A stretch of 64,000 nt of DNA. Source: Symbiodinium natans (taxonomy: Eukaryota > Sar > Dinophyceae > Suessiales > Symbiodiniaceae). Positions 42,686 through 54,200 of this stretch are shown here, one piece after another. The notes under the pieces are model-generated. The model was given only the letters and a program-made list of their open reading frames with translations, was not told the origin of the DNA and searched no databases. Position numbers and translations under genes: made by a program. Where the stretch lies: the NCBI GenBank assembly GCA_905221605.1, contig CAJNDS010002065.1:628501-692500 (forward strand), read 5' to 3'. How positions within the stretch are numbered: position 1 is the first letter of the stretch; each line of letters opens with the position of its first letter.

Positions 42686-43573
42686 TCATCTTCGTATAGC
42701 CGTCCGCATCTTGCCACCCGGCCCGAGTCGCACGTGCGATGGTCTCCGCTGTTTGGTCAAGCCACCACAAACGCCACGCTTGTTGCAAAGGTCCAAAGCC
42801 GCCTGCCTGGCAGAGAAGTGTTCATCTTTGGTACCCTCGCAGAATTTCGTCATGCAGTTCGCAATGGCATCTTCCAACGCATCAAAAGATTGAAACTGAC
42901 CACGTCGACAAAAGGACTCGGCAGCGCGAAGCACCCCAGGCAGATTAACAGTGGTGATCCCTGTTTGTCTGTACGCTTTAGATCTCCGCGAGCTCAAGAT
43001 GATGTTCGTGAACTCCTTCTTGTCTTTGGCTTTCAGCAACTTCATTGCAATCCCCCTGGGACTTTGCATGTATCTGACGGCAAAACAAATCGCGACAGAC
43101 CAATAATCAGAACGAGCTTGTTTGACCACATCTTGTAGCTCCAGTGAAACAGCGTCTCTGAATCTGTCGATGTGACAGAAGCGGGTGGTGGACATGGCTT
43201 CAAGGATCTCATTCAGCTTCGGAATGCTGTAGAACCTTTGTGGCAGGCATGCCTTTCCCAACCAAGGTCTTGGATGGCCCTGCTCTCTGCCAGAGTGTAG
43301 CTTGCGCAAAAGATATTCGAAGTCTTCGATGCACAGCCCAATGCCACGCCAAGTCCTGTGACGGCTTATTTGTGGCAGGAAACGACCATTGCAAGAGCCC
43401 GAACGTTTCTTCATTCCACCCACGCCAGAACAGCCACCCTGTCTTGCGCCGTTTATAACTTTCCCGTGGGAACACTTCTTGCACAGACCTCGTCGTGACA
43501 GATTGTAAACGCCAGCGCGACGTACACCCTGGAGTCCACAGCTCTTGCATGTTGTCCATTGCGCATACGGCAT
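42686..43573 (-). CDS. Unknown 295-aa protein with CxxC-CxxC motif
   Basis: I do not recognise this protein. It starts at the ATG at 43573 (MPYAQW...) and ends with IRR-stop. The N terminus has CKSC and CKKC separated by 18 residues, a zinc-ribbon-like arrangement, followed by a basic stretch (HGKVINGARQGG, MKKRSGSC). The remainder (~95-295) is charged and helix-favouring, with several Cys (FCHIDRF, NCMTKFCEG, LDLCNKRG) and a basic tail. It is the longest open frame here that is not repeat translation. A second, shorter minus frame (42558-42788) overlaps its end in another phase with plausible composition, so the true 3' end may lie beyond an intron or frameshift. It sits between a ~0.5-kb satellite array and a 55-bp array. 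Copy A has the same gene with a 1-nt lesion. It may be a DNA-binding protein of the unit, but no function is claimed. Confidence 0.5.
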   Translation of the reverse strand: MPYAQWTTCKSCGLQGVRRAGVYNLSRRGLCKKCSHGKVINGARQGGCSGVGGMKKRSGSCNGRFLPQISRHRTWRGIGLCIEDFEYLLRKLHSGREQGHPRPWLGKACLPQRFYSIPKLNEILEAMSTTRFCHIDRFRDAVSLELQDVVKQARSDYWSVAICFAVRYMQSPRGIAMKLLKAKDKKEFTNIILSSRRSKAYRQTGITTVNLPGVLRAAESFCRRGQFQSFDALEDAIANCMTKFCEGTKDEHFSARQAALDLCNKRGVCGGLTKQRRPSHVRLGPGGKMRTAIRR

Positions 43574-43904
43574 TGTTTCTTAACGCCCAGAAAGAGAAGT
43601 CACAGTAGTGAGAACAGCTACAATACAGGCAGTGCAAAGCGAGGGTATGGCTGGGGTGTTGTATTGTGAGGCGACGTCTTAAAAAAGGGGCCGTTGTGTT
43701 ACATGCAACATCCGAAGACCATCAAGACTGCGACTCACGCCTTGTGCTGAAACTTTCGGCCGTTACGTTTGGGCTCTGCGAGACTGAGCCAAGAGAAACT
43801 GTAGCGACTGTGTACATCCTCAACAAGCCTTAAAACCTACCGTAGCTCTTTCCCACAAGGATCCCTGCCCCTCTTTGCAACAAATGCTGCTTCAGGCAGC
43901 AAAG

Positions 43905-44410
43905 CTTTGTGCTTTGTCTCTTTGGAGGGGAACTTCGACACAAAGTCCTAGGGACCAGGGCCTGCAGTTTGTTTCTAGAACTGAGACCAGAAATCTTAGG
44001 GGCCAGGGCTTGCGATTTGTCTCTTTGGAGGAGAACTGAGACCAAACATCTTAGGGACCAGGGCTTGCGTCTCTTTGAGAAGAGCTGAGACCAAAACTCT
44101 TGGGGACCAGGGCTTGCGATTTGACTTTTTGGAGCAAATATTGACCCCAAAACCTTAGAGACCAGGGCTTATGATTTGACTCTTTGGAAATTTGAACCCA
44201 ACATCTTAGGGACCAGGGCTTGCGATTTGACTCTTTGGAGCAAATATTGAACCCAAAATCTTAGGGACCAGGGCTTGCGATTTATCTCTTTGGTCAATCG
44301 AAAAATCTTAGGGCTAGGGCTTGCGATTTGACCCTTTGGATTAAAAGTTGAACCCACTGTCTCAGACCCTTTGGAGGAAAAACCCAACACTTTAGGGTCC
44401 AGGGCTTGCG
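43905..44410. repeat. 55-bp minisatellite, copy B
   Basis: Diverged units of the GGGCTTGCGATTTG family. Unlike copy A it continues past the position of the gap (44334) and passes back into ~0.5-kb satellite at 44411. Confidence 0.88.
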
Positions 44411-46090
44411 AAGCAAGCTAGATAACAGCAAGAAAAAGAAAGAGGAAGCCACGAGCAGAATGTACAAGAAACACACAAGGAAGGAATAACAAATGATAAA
44501 GATAAGCGCCCTTTCTCAGTCTCACTGCATTCATCCTCCATGCGGTTCTCTTGTTACAGACTGAAGATTTAAGAACACAAACCAATCTCACCACATTCAT
44601 CCTCCCTCTTCTCTCTGCTCTCTCCCTTCTAGCTGTTGTCTCGTCCTGTTTTGCTTATGGAGGAGAGAATGCATAACATTAGATGAGCGACGCGCATGGA
44701 CGGGAAGAGAGAGAAGCAAGTACTTGTTTGTTGCAGACGGTAGCCCTACTCTCCCCTAGGGCAGGGATGACTTCCCCTGTTCCCGTCCTTTTGCCTTCTT
44801 TAATCTCTCCCCTGCGTTCCAACTTTTCCGTTCCTTCGTTTAAGGAGTAAGAAGGGGGTATATACAAGGACGAAGACGGTTCCCCTGTGCCCCTGTCCAG
44901 CATGAGCTTTTGATCTTCCCATTCAGCGAGAAAGGAACAGACGATAAGAGGAAAACAACAAACCTTTGACTAACCTGCGGTTCTTTCAGGAGAAAAAGGA
45001 GTCGGATAACAGGAGAAGAACAAGGAAGAGGTAAACGTGCAAATATGTCACTCTTCTATTTACACACTCTCCTCATCTCTCCTCTCTTCCCTTTCTTGCC
45101 TGTTGGAGAAGAAATGAGGAAGAAAATAAACCAAAAACTAATGGGGAGACGCCCTGATTCATTCTCACTGCCTTCATCCATCCTCTCCTCTGCTCTCTTA
45201 TCTTGCTCTCTTATCTCTCTTCTCGGGCTCTGTTCTTGCCGGAAAGCAAGATGAATGTCCAAGAACCCAAGATCATCTCGTTACCTTCGTCCTCGCTCTC
45301 ATCTCTTCTCGCTTTTTCTCTGCTCTTTGCTTATGGAGGAGAGAATTGCAAACAGTCTCGCGGAGTCGGATTTGGGGCTGCACGCGTGCGCGTGAGGGTC
45401 TCCCCCCACAAACACCTCAACGAAAGAAAGAACGAAAGAAAGAACGAAAGAAAGAACGAAAGAAAGAACGAAAGAAAGAAGAAAGACAAAAAAAGAAAGA
45501 AGGAAAGCACAAAGAAAAAACAAACAAGGAAAGCAGGCAGCTGCTCGTTGCAAAGGGGGTCTCGGCTCCCCCTAGTGCAGGCCTGAGTTCCCTTGTTCCC
45601 TCCATTTTGTCACATGGACGAGAAAGGAGAGAAGCAGGCAGTTGTGTTGCAAAAAGTGGCCCCTCCCAGGGCTGAGTTCCCCTGTTCCCTCCAGTTTGTC
45701 TGCAATCCACCCCCCCTGAGTTCCAACAGTTCTGTTCAGATAGGACAAAACGGCTCCCCTGTTCATTTGTGCGTGTTCTTTCAACAGACTCATTCAGCGA
45801 GAAGGAACAGACAACAAGAGGAATACACCAAGGAATGAACAAAAGTGTTTTTTCGTTTTTCTTATCGAGGAGAGAAAGGGGTCGGAGAACAGGAGAAGGA
45901 CAAAGAACAATTCAATTGTCGTAACTCTCCTCTCATCCCTTTCTTGCCTTTGGGAAGAAGAAAGAAAGAAGGAAAGAATAAACAACAAATTCTGAGAGGC
46001 GCCACTATTCAACCTCACTACCTTCATCCACCCTCGCCTCTCTTCTTCCTCTTCTTTGAATGTTTGTGTAAGGACACAAATCCATCTCAC
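44411..46090. repeat. Further ~0.5-kb satellite units, diverged
   Basis: Continues the satellite with landmarks at 44666 (GAGAGAATGCATAACATTAG) and 45339 (GAGAGAATTGCAAACAGTCT). Units become shorter and more diverged to the right. Open frames here are repeat-derived. Confidence 0.8.
45418..45483. repeat. GAAAGAAAGAAC 12-bp tandem repeat
   Basis: About five perfect 12-bp units inside a satellite unit. Confidence 0.9.
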
Positions 46091-46115
46091 TACAAGTTCG
46101 TCCCGCTTCTCGGCG

Positions 46116-46118
46116 CCT

Positions 46119-46198
<80 letters not shown>
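46116..46198. repeat. (CT)n microsatellite
   Basis: Third long CT run, with two CCT interruptions. Confidence 0.95.
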
Positions 46199-46261
46199 CG
46201 CTCTTGTCTCTTCTTCTTGTTCTTCCTGGGGGCGGCCTTGGGCAAGGGAGGGCTGGAATTT

Positions 46262-46905
46262 AAGTCGCCCTTAAGTTTTTGGAAAACTGAGCTCCCAAAA
46301 TGACAAATCGCAAGCAGTGTCCCCCTTAAGTGTTTGGAAAATGGAGCCCCCAAAATGACAAATCGCAAGCAGTGCCCCCTTAAGTTTTGGAAAACAGAAC
46401 TTCCAAAATGACAAATCGCAAGCAGTGTCCCCCTTAAGTGTTCGGAAAACTGAGCTCCCAAAATGACAAATCGCAAGCAGTGTCCCCCTTCAGTTTTTGG
46501 AAACGGAGCTCCCACAAATCGCAAGCTGTGTCCCCCCTCATTTTTTTTTGGTAAGCTGAGCTCCCAAAATGACAAGTCGCAAGCAGTGTCCCCCTGAAGT
46601 TTTGGAAAACAGAGCTTCCAAAATGACAAATCGCAAGCAGTGTCCCCCTTAAGTGTTTGGACAACTGAGCTCCCAAAATGATGAATCGCAAGCAGTGCCC
46701 CCCCTAAAGCTTTTGGAAACCTGAGCGCCCAAAATGACAATTTGCAAGCAGTGTGCCCCTTAAGCTTTTGGAAAACGGAGCTCCCAAGATGTCAAATCGC
46801 AAGCAGTGTCCCCCGAAAGCTTTTGAAAACGGAGCTCCCAAAATGACAAATCGCAAGCAGTGTCCCCTTGCTGTAAGTTTTTGGAACACTGAGCTCCCAC
46901 ATAAA
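46262..46905. repeat. 55-bp minisatellite in inverted orientation
   Basis: About twelve units at 53-55-bp spacing with the core CAAATCGCAAGC, the reverse complement of GCTTGCGATTTG in the arrays at 43905 and 49021. GGGGAC and CCAAAA neighbours also align. The 216-codon minus frame across it is repeat translation. Confidence 0.88.
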
Positions 46906-46910
46906 TACTC

Positions 46911-46948
46911 AAGGTTAGATAGTTTAGATAGTTTAGATCGTTTAGGTG
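46911..46948 (+). repeat. Isolated TTAGATAGT motif
   Basis: GGTTAGATAGTTTAGATAGT and its continuation match the arm of the fold-back array that starts 4.4 kb to the right. Confidence 0.8.
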
Positions 46949-46949
46949 G

Positions 46950-49015
46950 TTTCGGGCCTTTCTACCCTGTCCCCCTGGCCCCCCCCTGGCCCGCCTGGCG
47001 CCCCTCGGGTTTTGCCCATGGCAAAGAGAAGATGGTACTCGTCTTCGTCTTTCCTCTCTTTCTAAGGAATAGAAGAGACCGGAAGCAAGGAGAGGGACGG
47101 ACCAAACAAGGCGCAAAGAAGGTGCATCTCTCCCCTGTCCCTTTTGAATGAGAAAGAACCATTCTTGCTCTTCACAGATAGGTGTCCTCCCACCTCTTCA
47201 GGAAATCTCCTTTCCCTTATTTTGCTTGTTGAAGCGAAAAAGAACAAGAACAGATAGAAAGAGAGGAAAGGGAAAGAGTAAGTAAAGAATAAGTAAAGAG
47301 AGGAGCTCTTCACCCCTCTCTAGCAAATATGTGCTTTTCCTTCTCGGGGTGTGTCGCTTTTTCTCCCTTGAAGATGCAGAAAACGATTGAAAAAAGGACA
47401 CCCATTCCATCGCCCCTATGTATAGAGTGAGGTACCATGAGCATCAGCTGCGTTTGCTGCCAATCCAAAACGGTGTCTCTTTAATCGCTTTCTGTGTCTT
47501 CAAACGAGCAAAAGGGATACCCCTAAGTGCTTTCTTTTGGGATGTTTTTTTGGCTTGAAAACACAGAAAACGTAAAAAGGACGCCTGCTTCCATCGCGCA
47601 TAGAGTGAGATAGAGAGGCTAGCAATTTTCGCCGTGGTCGGCAAATTCGGCTTAAAGGGAAATCCCAAAACCCAGAAACATGACCAGCGCATCACGTCGT
47701 TCTTTCTACCGAAACAAAAGAGTTCGTAGGTTGTTATCTCAAAAGGCGCTGCCAAGCTCAAGTTGCTCTTTGCGCACGAACGGTTTGCAAACCCGGCACC
47801 CAGCAACCCACAGGCACACAACACGAACATCTTTTATCCGGCCCACGCAACATAAGCATCATTTATCTGGCTGCGCTGGTGGAAAGTTACAAGACGCAAG
47901 CTCATGCTCAGCATGAGGTCAGTGCAACGCCGCTGCACATGTCAAACCGAGCCTACAAGCCAAAAACATAGCACATGGGCACCAGGCAGACCAGGCACAT
48001 CACGAAACTTTGAGAGTACGTCCCACTGTTCTGTCTGCAAAAGCACACGGGACAGGATGTCACCAGCAAAAACCCCGGGGCGCGCAAATTCCCAAGCGGC
48101 GCGCGAAAACCGCGAAAATCTATCGCGGAATCCGTGTTTGGGGATTTCTGGGCAGCGGGGGATCGCGCGAGAGTCGGGGAGAGTCGGGGAGAGTCGGGGG
48201 AGAGCCGGAGGCGGGGAGAGTCGGGGAGAGTCGGGGGAGAGTCGGGGAGAGTCGGGGAGAGTCGGGGGGCGGGGGGGGTCAAGAGGCGAGTAGAAAGGAG
48301 GCAAGGGCCGGCGAGTCGGGGAGAGTCGGGGAGAGTCGGGGGCGGGGGCCAAGCGCGGGGGCCGTGGGTCTGGAAATTTGGCTGGAGACTGCTCTGGTGG
48401 CCCTGGGCTGGTTTGGCGGGATTTTGGCCGCCAAAAGAAATTTTGAATTTTCTTTGAAAATACAAATCTGCTGGCGCAAAGGCATTTCGCGCCACCACGC
48501 CGGCCGCTCCACGTAACACAAAAAAACCTAAACCCGCGGCCCTCCCAGCCTGTGCCTGTGACTGGCAGCGCTGATTTCAGCCCAACCCGGGGGAATCCCG
48601 TCGAGGTCTGAAGCGCGAGGGCTGAAACGAAAACAGAGCGCAGAAGGGGAGTAGGGATTGCCACCCCTTGCTGTGGTGCAGCGCAGACAGGATGAATGAG
48701 GTTTAAAATGGACAGACACACGCAATGAGATAGGACGACGAGTGATCAGCTCAGGCAACTGCACAAGTCTGCAGGACCCACAAGCCAAAAACATTCAAAG
48801 AAACATCAGTCTGCCTTCAAAAAAACATCTTGCCAACATCAGAGCGGCAGCAACGCTGCGTAAATTTGTTACTGGCCATATCCCCTCTAGTCCGGACATC
48901 CCAAGAACTGCCAACCCTCCTCGGTGAAATTTCCTAAGAGAGGCTGAGAATGGGTAGGGACAGGAAAGAGAGAAAGCTAAAGAAAAAAACGAAAGAAAAA
49001 AAGATAGCGACAGAG
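46950..49015. other. Low-repeat interval, no gene called
   Basis: Mostly unique sequence. A diverged tandem pair (about 47345-47430 and 47530-47615) shares a CTTGAA...CAGAAAACG...AAAAAGGAC...CATCGC...ATAGAGTGAG pattern. Frames of up to 259 codons (47942-48721, minus) owe their length to the 10-bp minisatellite at 48168 and show only Pro/Ser/Arg-rich low complexity. Confidence 0.65.
48168..48345. repeat. GAGAGTCGGG 10-bp minisatellite
   Basis: About a dozen near-perfect units of GAGAGTCGGG interrupted by G-rich spacers. Confidence 0.9.
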
Positions 49016-49020
49016 ATAGG

Positions 49021-50850
49021 GTTGCGATTTGGCTCTTTGGAGGAAAAATTGAACCCAAAATCTTAGAAACCAGGGCTTGCGATTTGGCTCTTTGGAGGAA
49101 AACTTGAACCCAAAATCTTAGGGACCAGGGCTTGCGATTTGGCTTTTTGGAGGAAAACTTGAACCCAAAATTTTGGGGACCAGGGCTTGCGATTTGGCTC
49201 TTTGGAGAAAAACTTGAACCCAAAATCTTCGGGACCAGGGCTTGCGATTTGGCTCTTTGGAGGAAAACTTGAACCCAAAATCTTAGGGACCAGGGCTTGC
49301 GATTTGGCTCTTTGGAGGAAAACTTGAACCCAAAATCTTAGGGACCAGGGCTTGCGATTTGGCTCTTTGGGGGCAAACTTGAACCCAAAATCTTAGGGAC
49401 CAGGGCTTGCGATTTGGCTCTTTGGAGGCAAACTTGAACCCAACATCTTAGGGACCAGGGCTTGCGATTTGGCTCTTTGGAGGAAAACTTGAACCCAAAA
49501 TCTTAGGGACCAGGGCTTGCGATTTGGCTCTTTGGAGAAAAAATTGAACCCAAAATCTTAGGGACCAGGGCTTGCGATTTGGCTCTTTGGAGGAAAACTT
49601 GAACCCAAAACCTTAGGGGCCAGGGCTTGTGGCTGGAGGAAAACTTGAACCCAAAATCTTAGGGACCAGGGCTTGCGATTTGGCTCTTTGGAGGAAAACT
49701 TGAACCCAAAATCTTAGGGACCAGGGCTTGCGATTGGCTCTTTGGAGGAAAACTTGAACCCAAAATCTTAGGGACCAGGGCTTGCGATTTGGCTCTTTGG
49801 AGGAAACCTTGAACCCAAAATCTTAGGGACCAGGGCTTGCGTTTTGGCTTTTTGGAGGCAAACTTGAACCCAAAATCTTAGGGACCAGGGCTTGCGATTT
49901 GGCTTTTTGGAGGAAAACTTGAACCCAAAACCTTAGGGACCAGGGCTTGCGATGTGGCTCTTTGGAGGAAAACTTGAACCCAAAATCTTAGTGACCAGGG
50001 CTTGCGATTTGGCTCTTTGGAGGAAAACTTGGACCCAAAATCTTAGGGACCAGGGCTTGCGATTTGGCTTTTTGGAGGAAAACTTGAACCCAAAATCTTA
50101 GGGACCAGGGCTTGCGATTTGGCTCTTTGGAGAAAAACTTGAACCCAAAATCTTAGGGACCAGGGCTTGCGATTTGGCTCTTTGGAGGAAAACTTGAACC
50201 CAAAATCTTAGGGATCAGGGCTTGCGATTTGGCTCTTTGGAGGAAAACTTGAACCCAAAATCTTAGGGACCAGGGCTTGCGATTTGGCTCTTTGGAGGAA
50301 AACTTGAACCCAAAATCTTAGGGACCAGGCTTGCGATTTGGCTCTTTGGAGGAAAACTTGAGCCGAAAATCTTAGGGACCAGGGCTTGCGATTTGGCTCT
50401 TTGGAGGAAAACTTGAACCCAAAATCTTAGGGACCAGGGCTTGCGATTTGGCTGTTTGGATGAAAACTTGAACCCAACATCTTAGGGACCAGGGCTTGCG
50501 ATTTGGCTCTTTGGAGGAAAACTTAAACCGAAAATCTTAGGGACCAGGGCTTGCGATTTGGCTCCTTGGGGGAAACTTGAACCCGAAATTTTGGGGACCA
50601 GGGCTTTGGGGGGAAACTTGGGCCGAGCATCTTAGGGACAAGGGCTTGCGATTTGGCTCTTTGGAGGAAAACTTGAATCGAACATCTTAGGGGCCAGGAC
50701 TTGCGATTTGGCTGTTTGGATGAGAACTTGAACCCAAAATCTTAGGGACCAGGGCTTGCGATTTGGCTCTTTGGAGGAAAACTTGAACCCAAAATCTTAG
50801 GGACCAGGCCTTGCGATTTAGCGCTTTGGGTGAAAACGTGAACTCAGAAT
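49021..50850. repeat. 55-bp minisatellite, main array (~33 units)
   Basis: The unit is exactly 55 bp in most copies (for example GCGATTT at 49024, 49079 and 49134), with the core GGGACCAGGGCTTGCGATTTG split as GGGACCAG and GGCTTGCGATTTG, then TCTTTGGAGG and CCCAAAATCTTAG. Units are highly homogeneous in the middle and diverge at the right end. 55 is not a multiple of 3, and the unit lacks stops on the minus strand, so long spurious frames appear. Confidence 0.95.
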
Positions 50851-50865
50851 CCCCCCCCACTTTCG

Positions 50866-51058
50866 GATTTAAATTATTTAAATTATTTAAATTATTTGAG
50901 TGATTTAAATTATTCAAATTATTTAAACTATTTAGATTATGTAAATTATGTAAATTATGTAAATTATTTGAATTATTGAATTCCCGGCCGAATTGAATAA
51001 TTTAAATAATATAAATCCGAAACCTGCCCGTCACATTTAAATTATGTAAATAATTTAA
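50866..51058. repeat. ATTTAAATT AT-rich repeat
   Basis: Reiterated ATTTAAATT/ATGTAAATT, largely self-complementary, forming a transition between the 55-bp array and the fold-back array. Confidence 0.85.
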
Positions 51059-51074
51059 GTCCGAAAAGGCGGGG

Positions 51075-51250
51075 GAGCCCGGGCCTCCCCCCAATACTAA
51101 ATTACGAGCCCGGCCTCCCCCCAATACTAAATTACGAGCCCGCACCTCCCCCCAATACTAAATTACGAGCCCGCGCCTCCCCCCAATACTAAATTACGAG
51201 CCCGGGCCTCCCGTAATACTAAATTACGAGCCCGCGCCTCCCCCCAATAC
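51075..51250. repeat. 31-bp tandem repeat
   Basis: About six units with the core CCAATACTAAATTACGAG followed by a C-rich segment. Confidence 0.9.
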
Positions 51251-51292
51251 TATCTAACCTCTGGCTGGGGGCGACCCAGAGCGAATTAAAAC

Positions 51293-54200
51293 TTTCTAAA
51301 CTATCTAAACTATCTAAACTATCTAACCTCTATTTTGGGAAAAAAGGAGGTTAGATAGTTTAGATGGTTTAGGGGCTCGTCTCAACTATCTAAACTATCT
51401 AAACTGTCTAAACTATCTAACCTCCTTTTTTCCCAAAACCGAGGTTAGATAGTTTAGATAGTTTAGAGGCTCGTCTAAACTATCTAAACTATCTAACCTC
51501 CTTTTCTCCCAAAATGGAGGTTAGATAGTTTAGATAGTTTAGATAGTTTAGAAAGTTTCAAACCTCCTGGGGGCCTCCCCGGAAAGAGGTTAGATAGTTT
51601 AGATAGTTTAGATAGTTCAGGGGCTTCCTGAACTATCTAAACTATCTAAACTATCTAACCTCTTTCCGGGGAGGCCCCCAGGAGGTTTGAAACTTTCTAA
51701 GCTATCTAAACTATCTAAACTATCTAAACTATCTAACCTCTGTTTCTCCCAAAATCGAAGTTAGATAGTTTAGATAGTTTAGGGGCTCGTCTAAACTATC
51801 TAAACTATCTAAACTATCTAACCTCTGTTTCTCCCAAAATCGAGGTTAGATAGTTTAGATCGTTTAGGGGCTCGTCTAAACTATCTAAACTATCTAAACT
51901 ATCTAACCTCTGTTTCTCCCAAAATCGAGGTTAGATAGTTTAGATAGTTTAGATAGTTTAGATAGTTAGAAAGTTTCAAACCTTTTCCGGGGGCCTCCCC
52001 GGGAAAGAGGTTAGGATAGTTTAGATAGTTTAGATAGTTTATGAGAGTCAGGGGCTTCCTGAACTATCTAAACTATCTTAACCTCTTCGGGGAGCCCCCA
52101 GGAGGTTTGAAACTTTCTAAAATATCTAAACTATCTAAACATCTAAACTTCTACCTATACCTAAAATATCTAAACTACTAAACCTCTGTTCTCCAAATCG
52201 AGGAGATAGTTAGATAGTTTAGTGGTCGTCTAAACTATTTTAAACTATCTAAACTATACGAAACTATCTAACATCCCGCCAATTTTCTTCCTCAAAATGA
52301 GGTTAGATATTTAGATAGTTTAGATAGTTTAGAAAGTTTCAAACCTCCTGGGGGCCTCCCCGGAAAGAGGTTAGATAGTTTAGATAGTTTAGATAGTTCA
52401 GGGGCTTCCTGAACTATCTAAACTATCTAAACTATCTAACCTCTTTCCGGGAAGGCACCCAGGAGGTTTGAAACTTTCTAAAACAATCTAAACTATCTAA
52501 ACTATCTAACCTCTGTTTCTCCCAAAATCGAAGTTAGATAGTTTAGATAGTTTAGGGGCTCGTCTAAACTATCTAAACTATCTAAACTATCTAACCTCTG
52601 TTTCTCCCAAAATCGAGGTTAGATAGTTTAGATAGTTTAGGGGCTCGTCTAAACTATCTAAACTATCTAAACTATCTAAACTATCTAACCTCCTTCTCTC
52701 CCAAAATCGAGGTTAGATAGTTTAGATAGTTTAGATAGTTTAGATAGTTTAGATAGTTTAGATAGTTTGGAAAGTTTCAAACCTCCTGGGGGCCTCCCCG
52801 GAAAGAGGTTAGATAGTTTAGATAGTTTAGATAGTTCAGGGGCTTCCTGAACTATCTAAACTATCTAGACTATCTAACCTCTGGCTGGGGACGACCCAGA
52901 GGGAATTGAAACTTTCTAAACTATCTAAACTATCTAAACTATCTAAACTATCTAACCTCTGTTTCTCCCAAAATCGAGGTTAGATAGCTTAGATAGTTTA
53001 GGGGCTCGTCTAAACTATTTAAACTATCTAAACTATCTAAACTATCTAACCTCCTTTTCTCCCAAAATCGAGGTTAGATAGTTTAGATAGTTTAGATAGT
53101 TTAGAAAGTTTCAAACCTCCTGGGGGCCTCCCCGGAAAGAGGTTAGATAGTTTAGATAGTTTAGATAGTTTAGATAGTTGAGGAAGCCCCTGAACTATCT
53201 AAACTATCTAAACTATCTAACCTCTTTCCGGGGAGGCCCCCAGGAGGTTTGAAACTTTCTAAACTATCTAAACTATCTAAACTATCTAACCTCTGTTTCT
53301 CCCAAAATCGAGGTTAGATAGTTTAGATAGTTTAGGGGCTCGTCTAAACTATCTAAACTATCTAAACTATCTAAACTATCTAAACTATCTAAACTATCTA
53401 AACTATCTAAACAATCTAAACTATCTAAACTATCTAACCTCCTTTTCTCCCAAAATCGAGGTTAGATAGTTTAGATAGTTTAGGGGCTCGTCTAAACTAT
53501 CTAAACTATCTAAACTATCTAACCTCCTTTTCTCCCAAAATCGAGGTTAGATAGTTTAGATAGTTTAGATAGTTTAGATAGTTTAGAAAGTTTCAAACCT
53601 CCCGGGGGCCTCCCCGGAAAGAGGTTAGATAGTTTAGATAGTTCAGGGGCTTCCTGAAGTATCTAAACTATCTAAACTATCTAACCTCTTTCCGGGGAGG
53701 CCCCCAGGAGGTTAGAAACTTTCTAAACTATCTAAACTATCTAAACTATCTAACCTCTGTTTCTGCCAAAATCGAGGATAGATAGTTTAGATAGTTTAGG
53801 GGCTCGTCTAAACTATTTAAACTATCTAAACTATCTAAACTATCTAACCTCCTTTTCTCCCAAAATCGAGGTTAGATAGTTTAGATAGTTTAGATAGTTT
53901 AGATAGTTTAGATAGTTTAGATAGTTTCAAACCTCCTGGGGGCCTCCCCGGAAAGAGGTTAGATAGTTTAGATAGTTTAGATAGTTCAGGGGCTTCCTGA
54001 ACTATCTAAACTATCTAAACTATCTAACCTCTTTCCGGGAAGGCCCCCAGGGGGTTTGAAACTTTCTAAACTATCTAAACTATCTAAACTATCTAAACTA
54101 TCTAACCTCCGTTTCTCCCAAAATCGAGGTTAGATAGTTTAGATAGTTTAGGGGCTCGTCTAAACTATCTAAACTATCTAAACTATCTAAACTATCTAAC

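Noticed and set aside
46090-46740. 216-codon minus-strand frame
   Set aside because: Direct translation of the inverted 55-bp minisatellite plus the CT run; periodic sequence with no domain.
47942-48721. 259-codon and overlapping 188-codon minus frames and plus-strand partners
   Set aside because: Length comes from the 10-bp GAGAGTCGGG repeat (SPRLSPTLPD-like), and open frames exist in several phases on both strands.
49021-50850. Repeat protein encoded by the 55-bp array (SPKSQIASPGP-like)
   Set aside because: The period is not a multiple of three, and the unit is open on the minus strand in all phases, so the frames are a by-product of lacking stops.
49021-50850. CRISPR array
   Set aside because: Units are contiguous 55-bp repeats without distinct spacers, in eukaryotic sequence with no cas genes.
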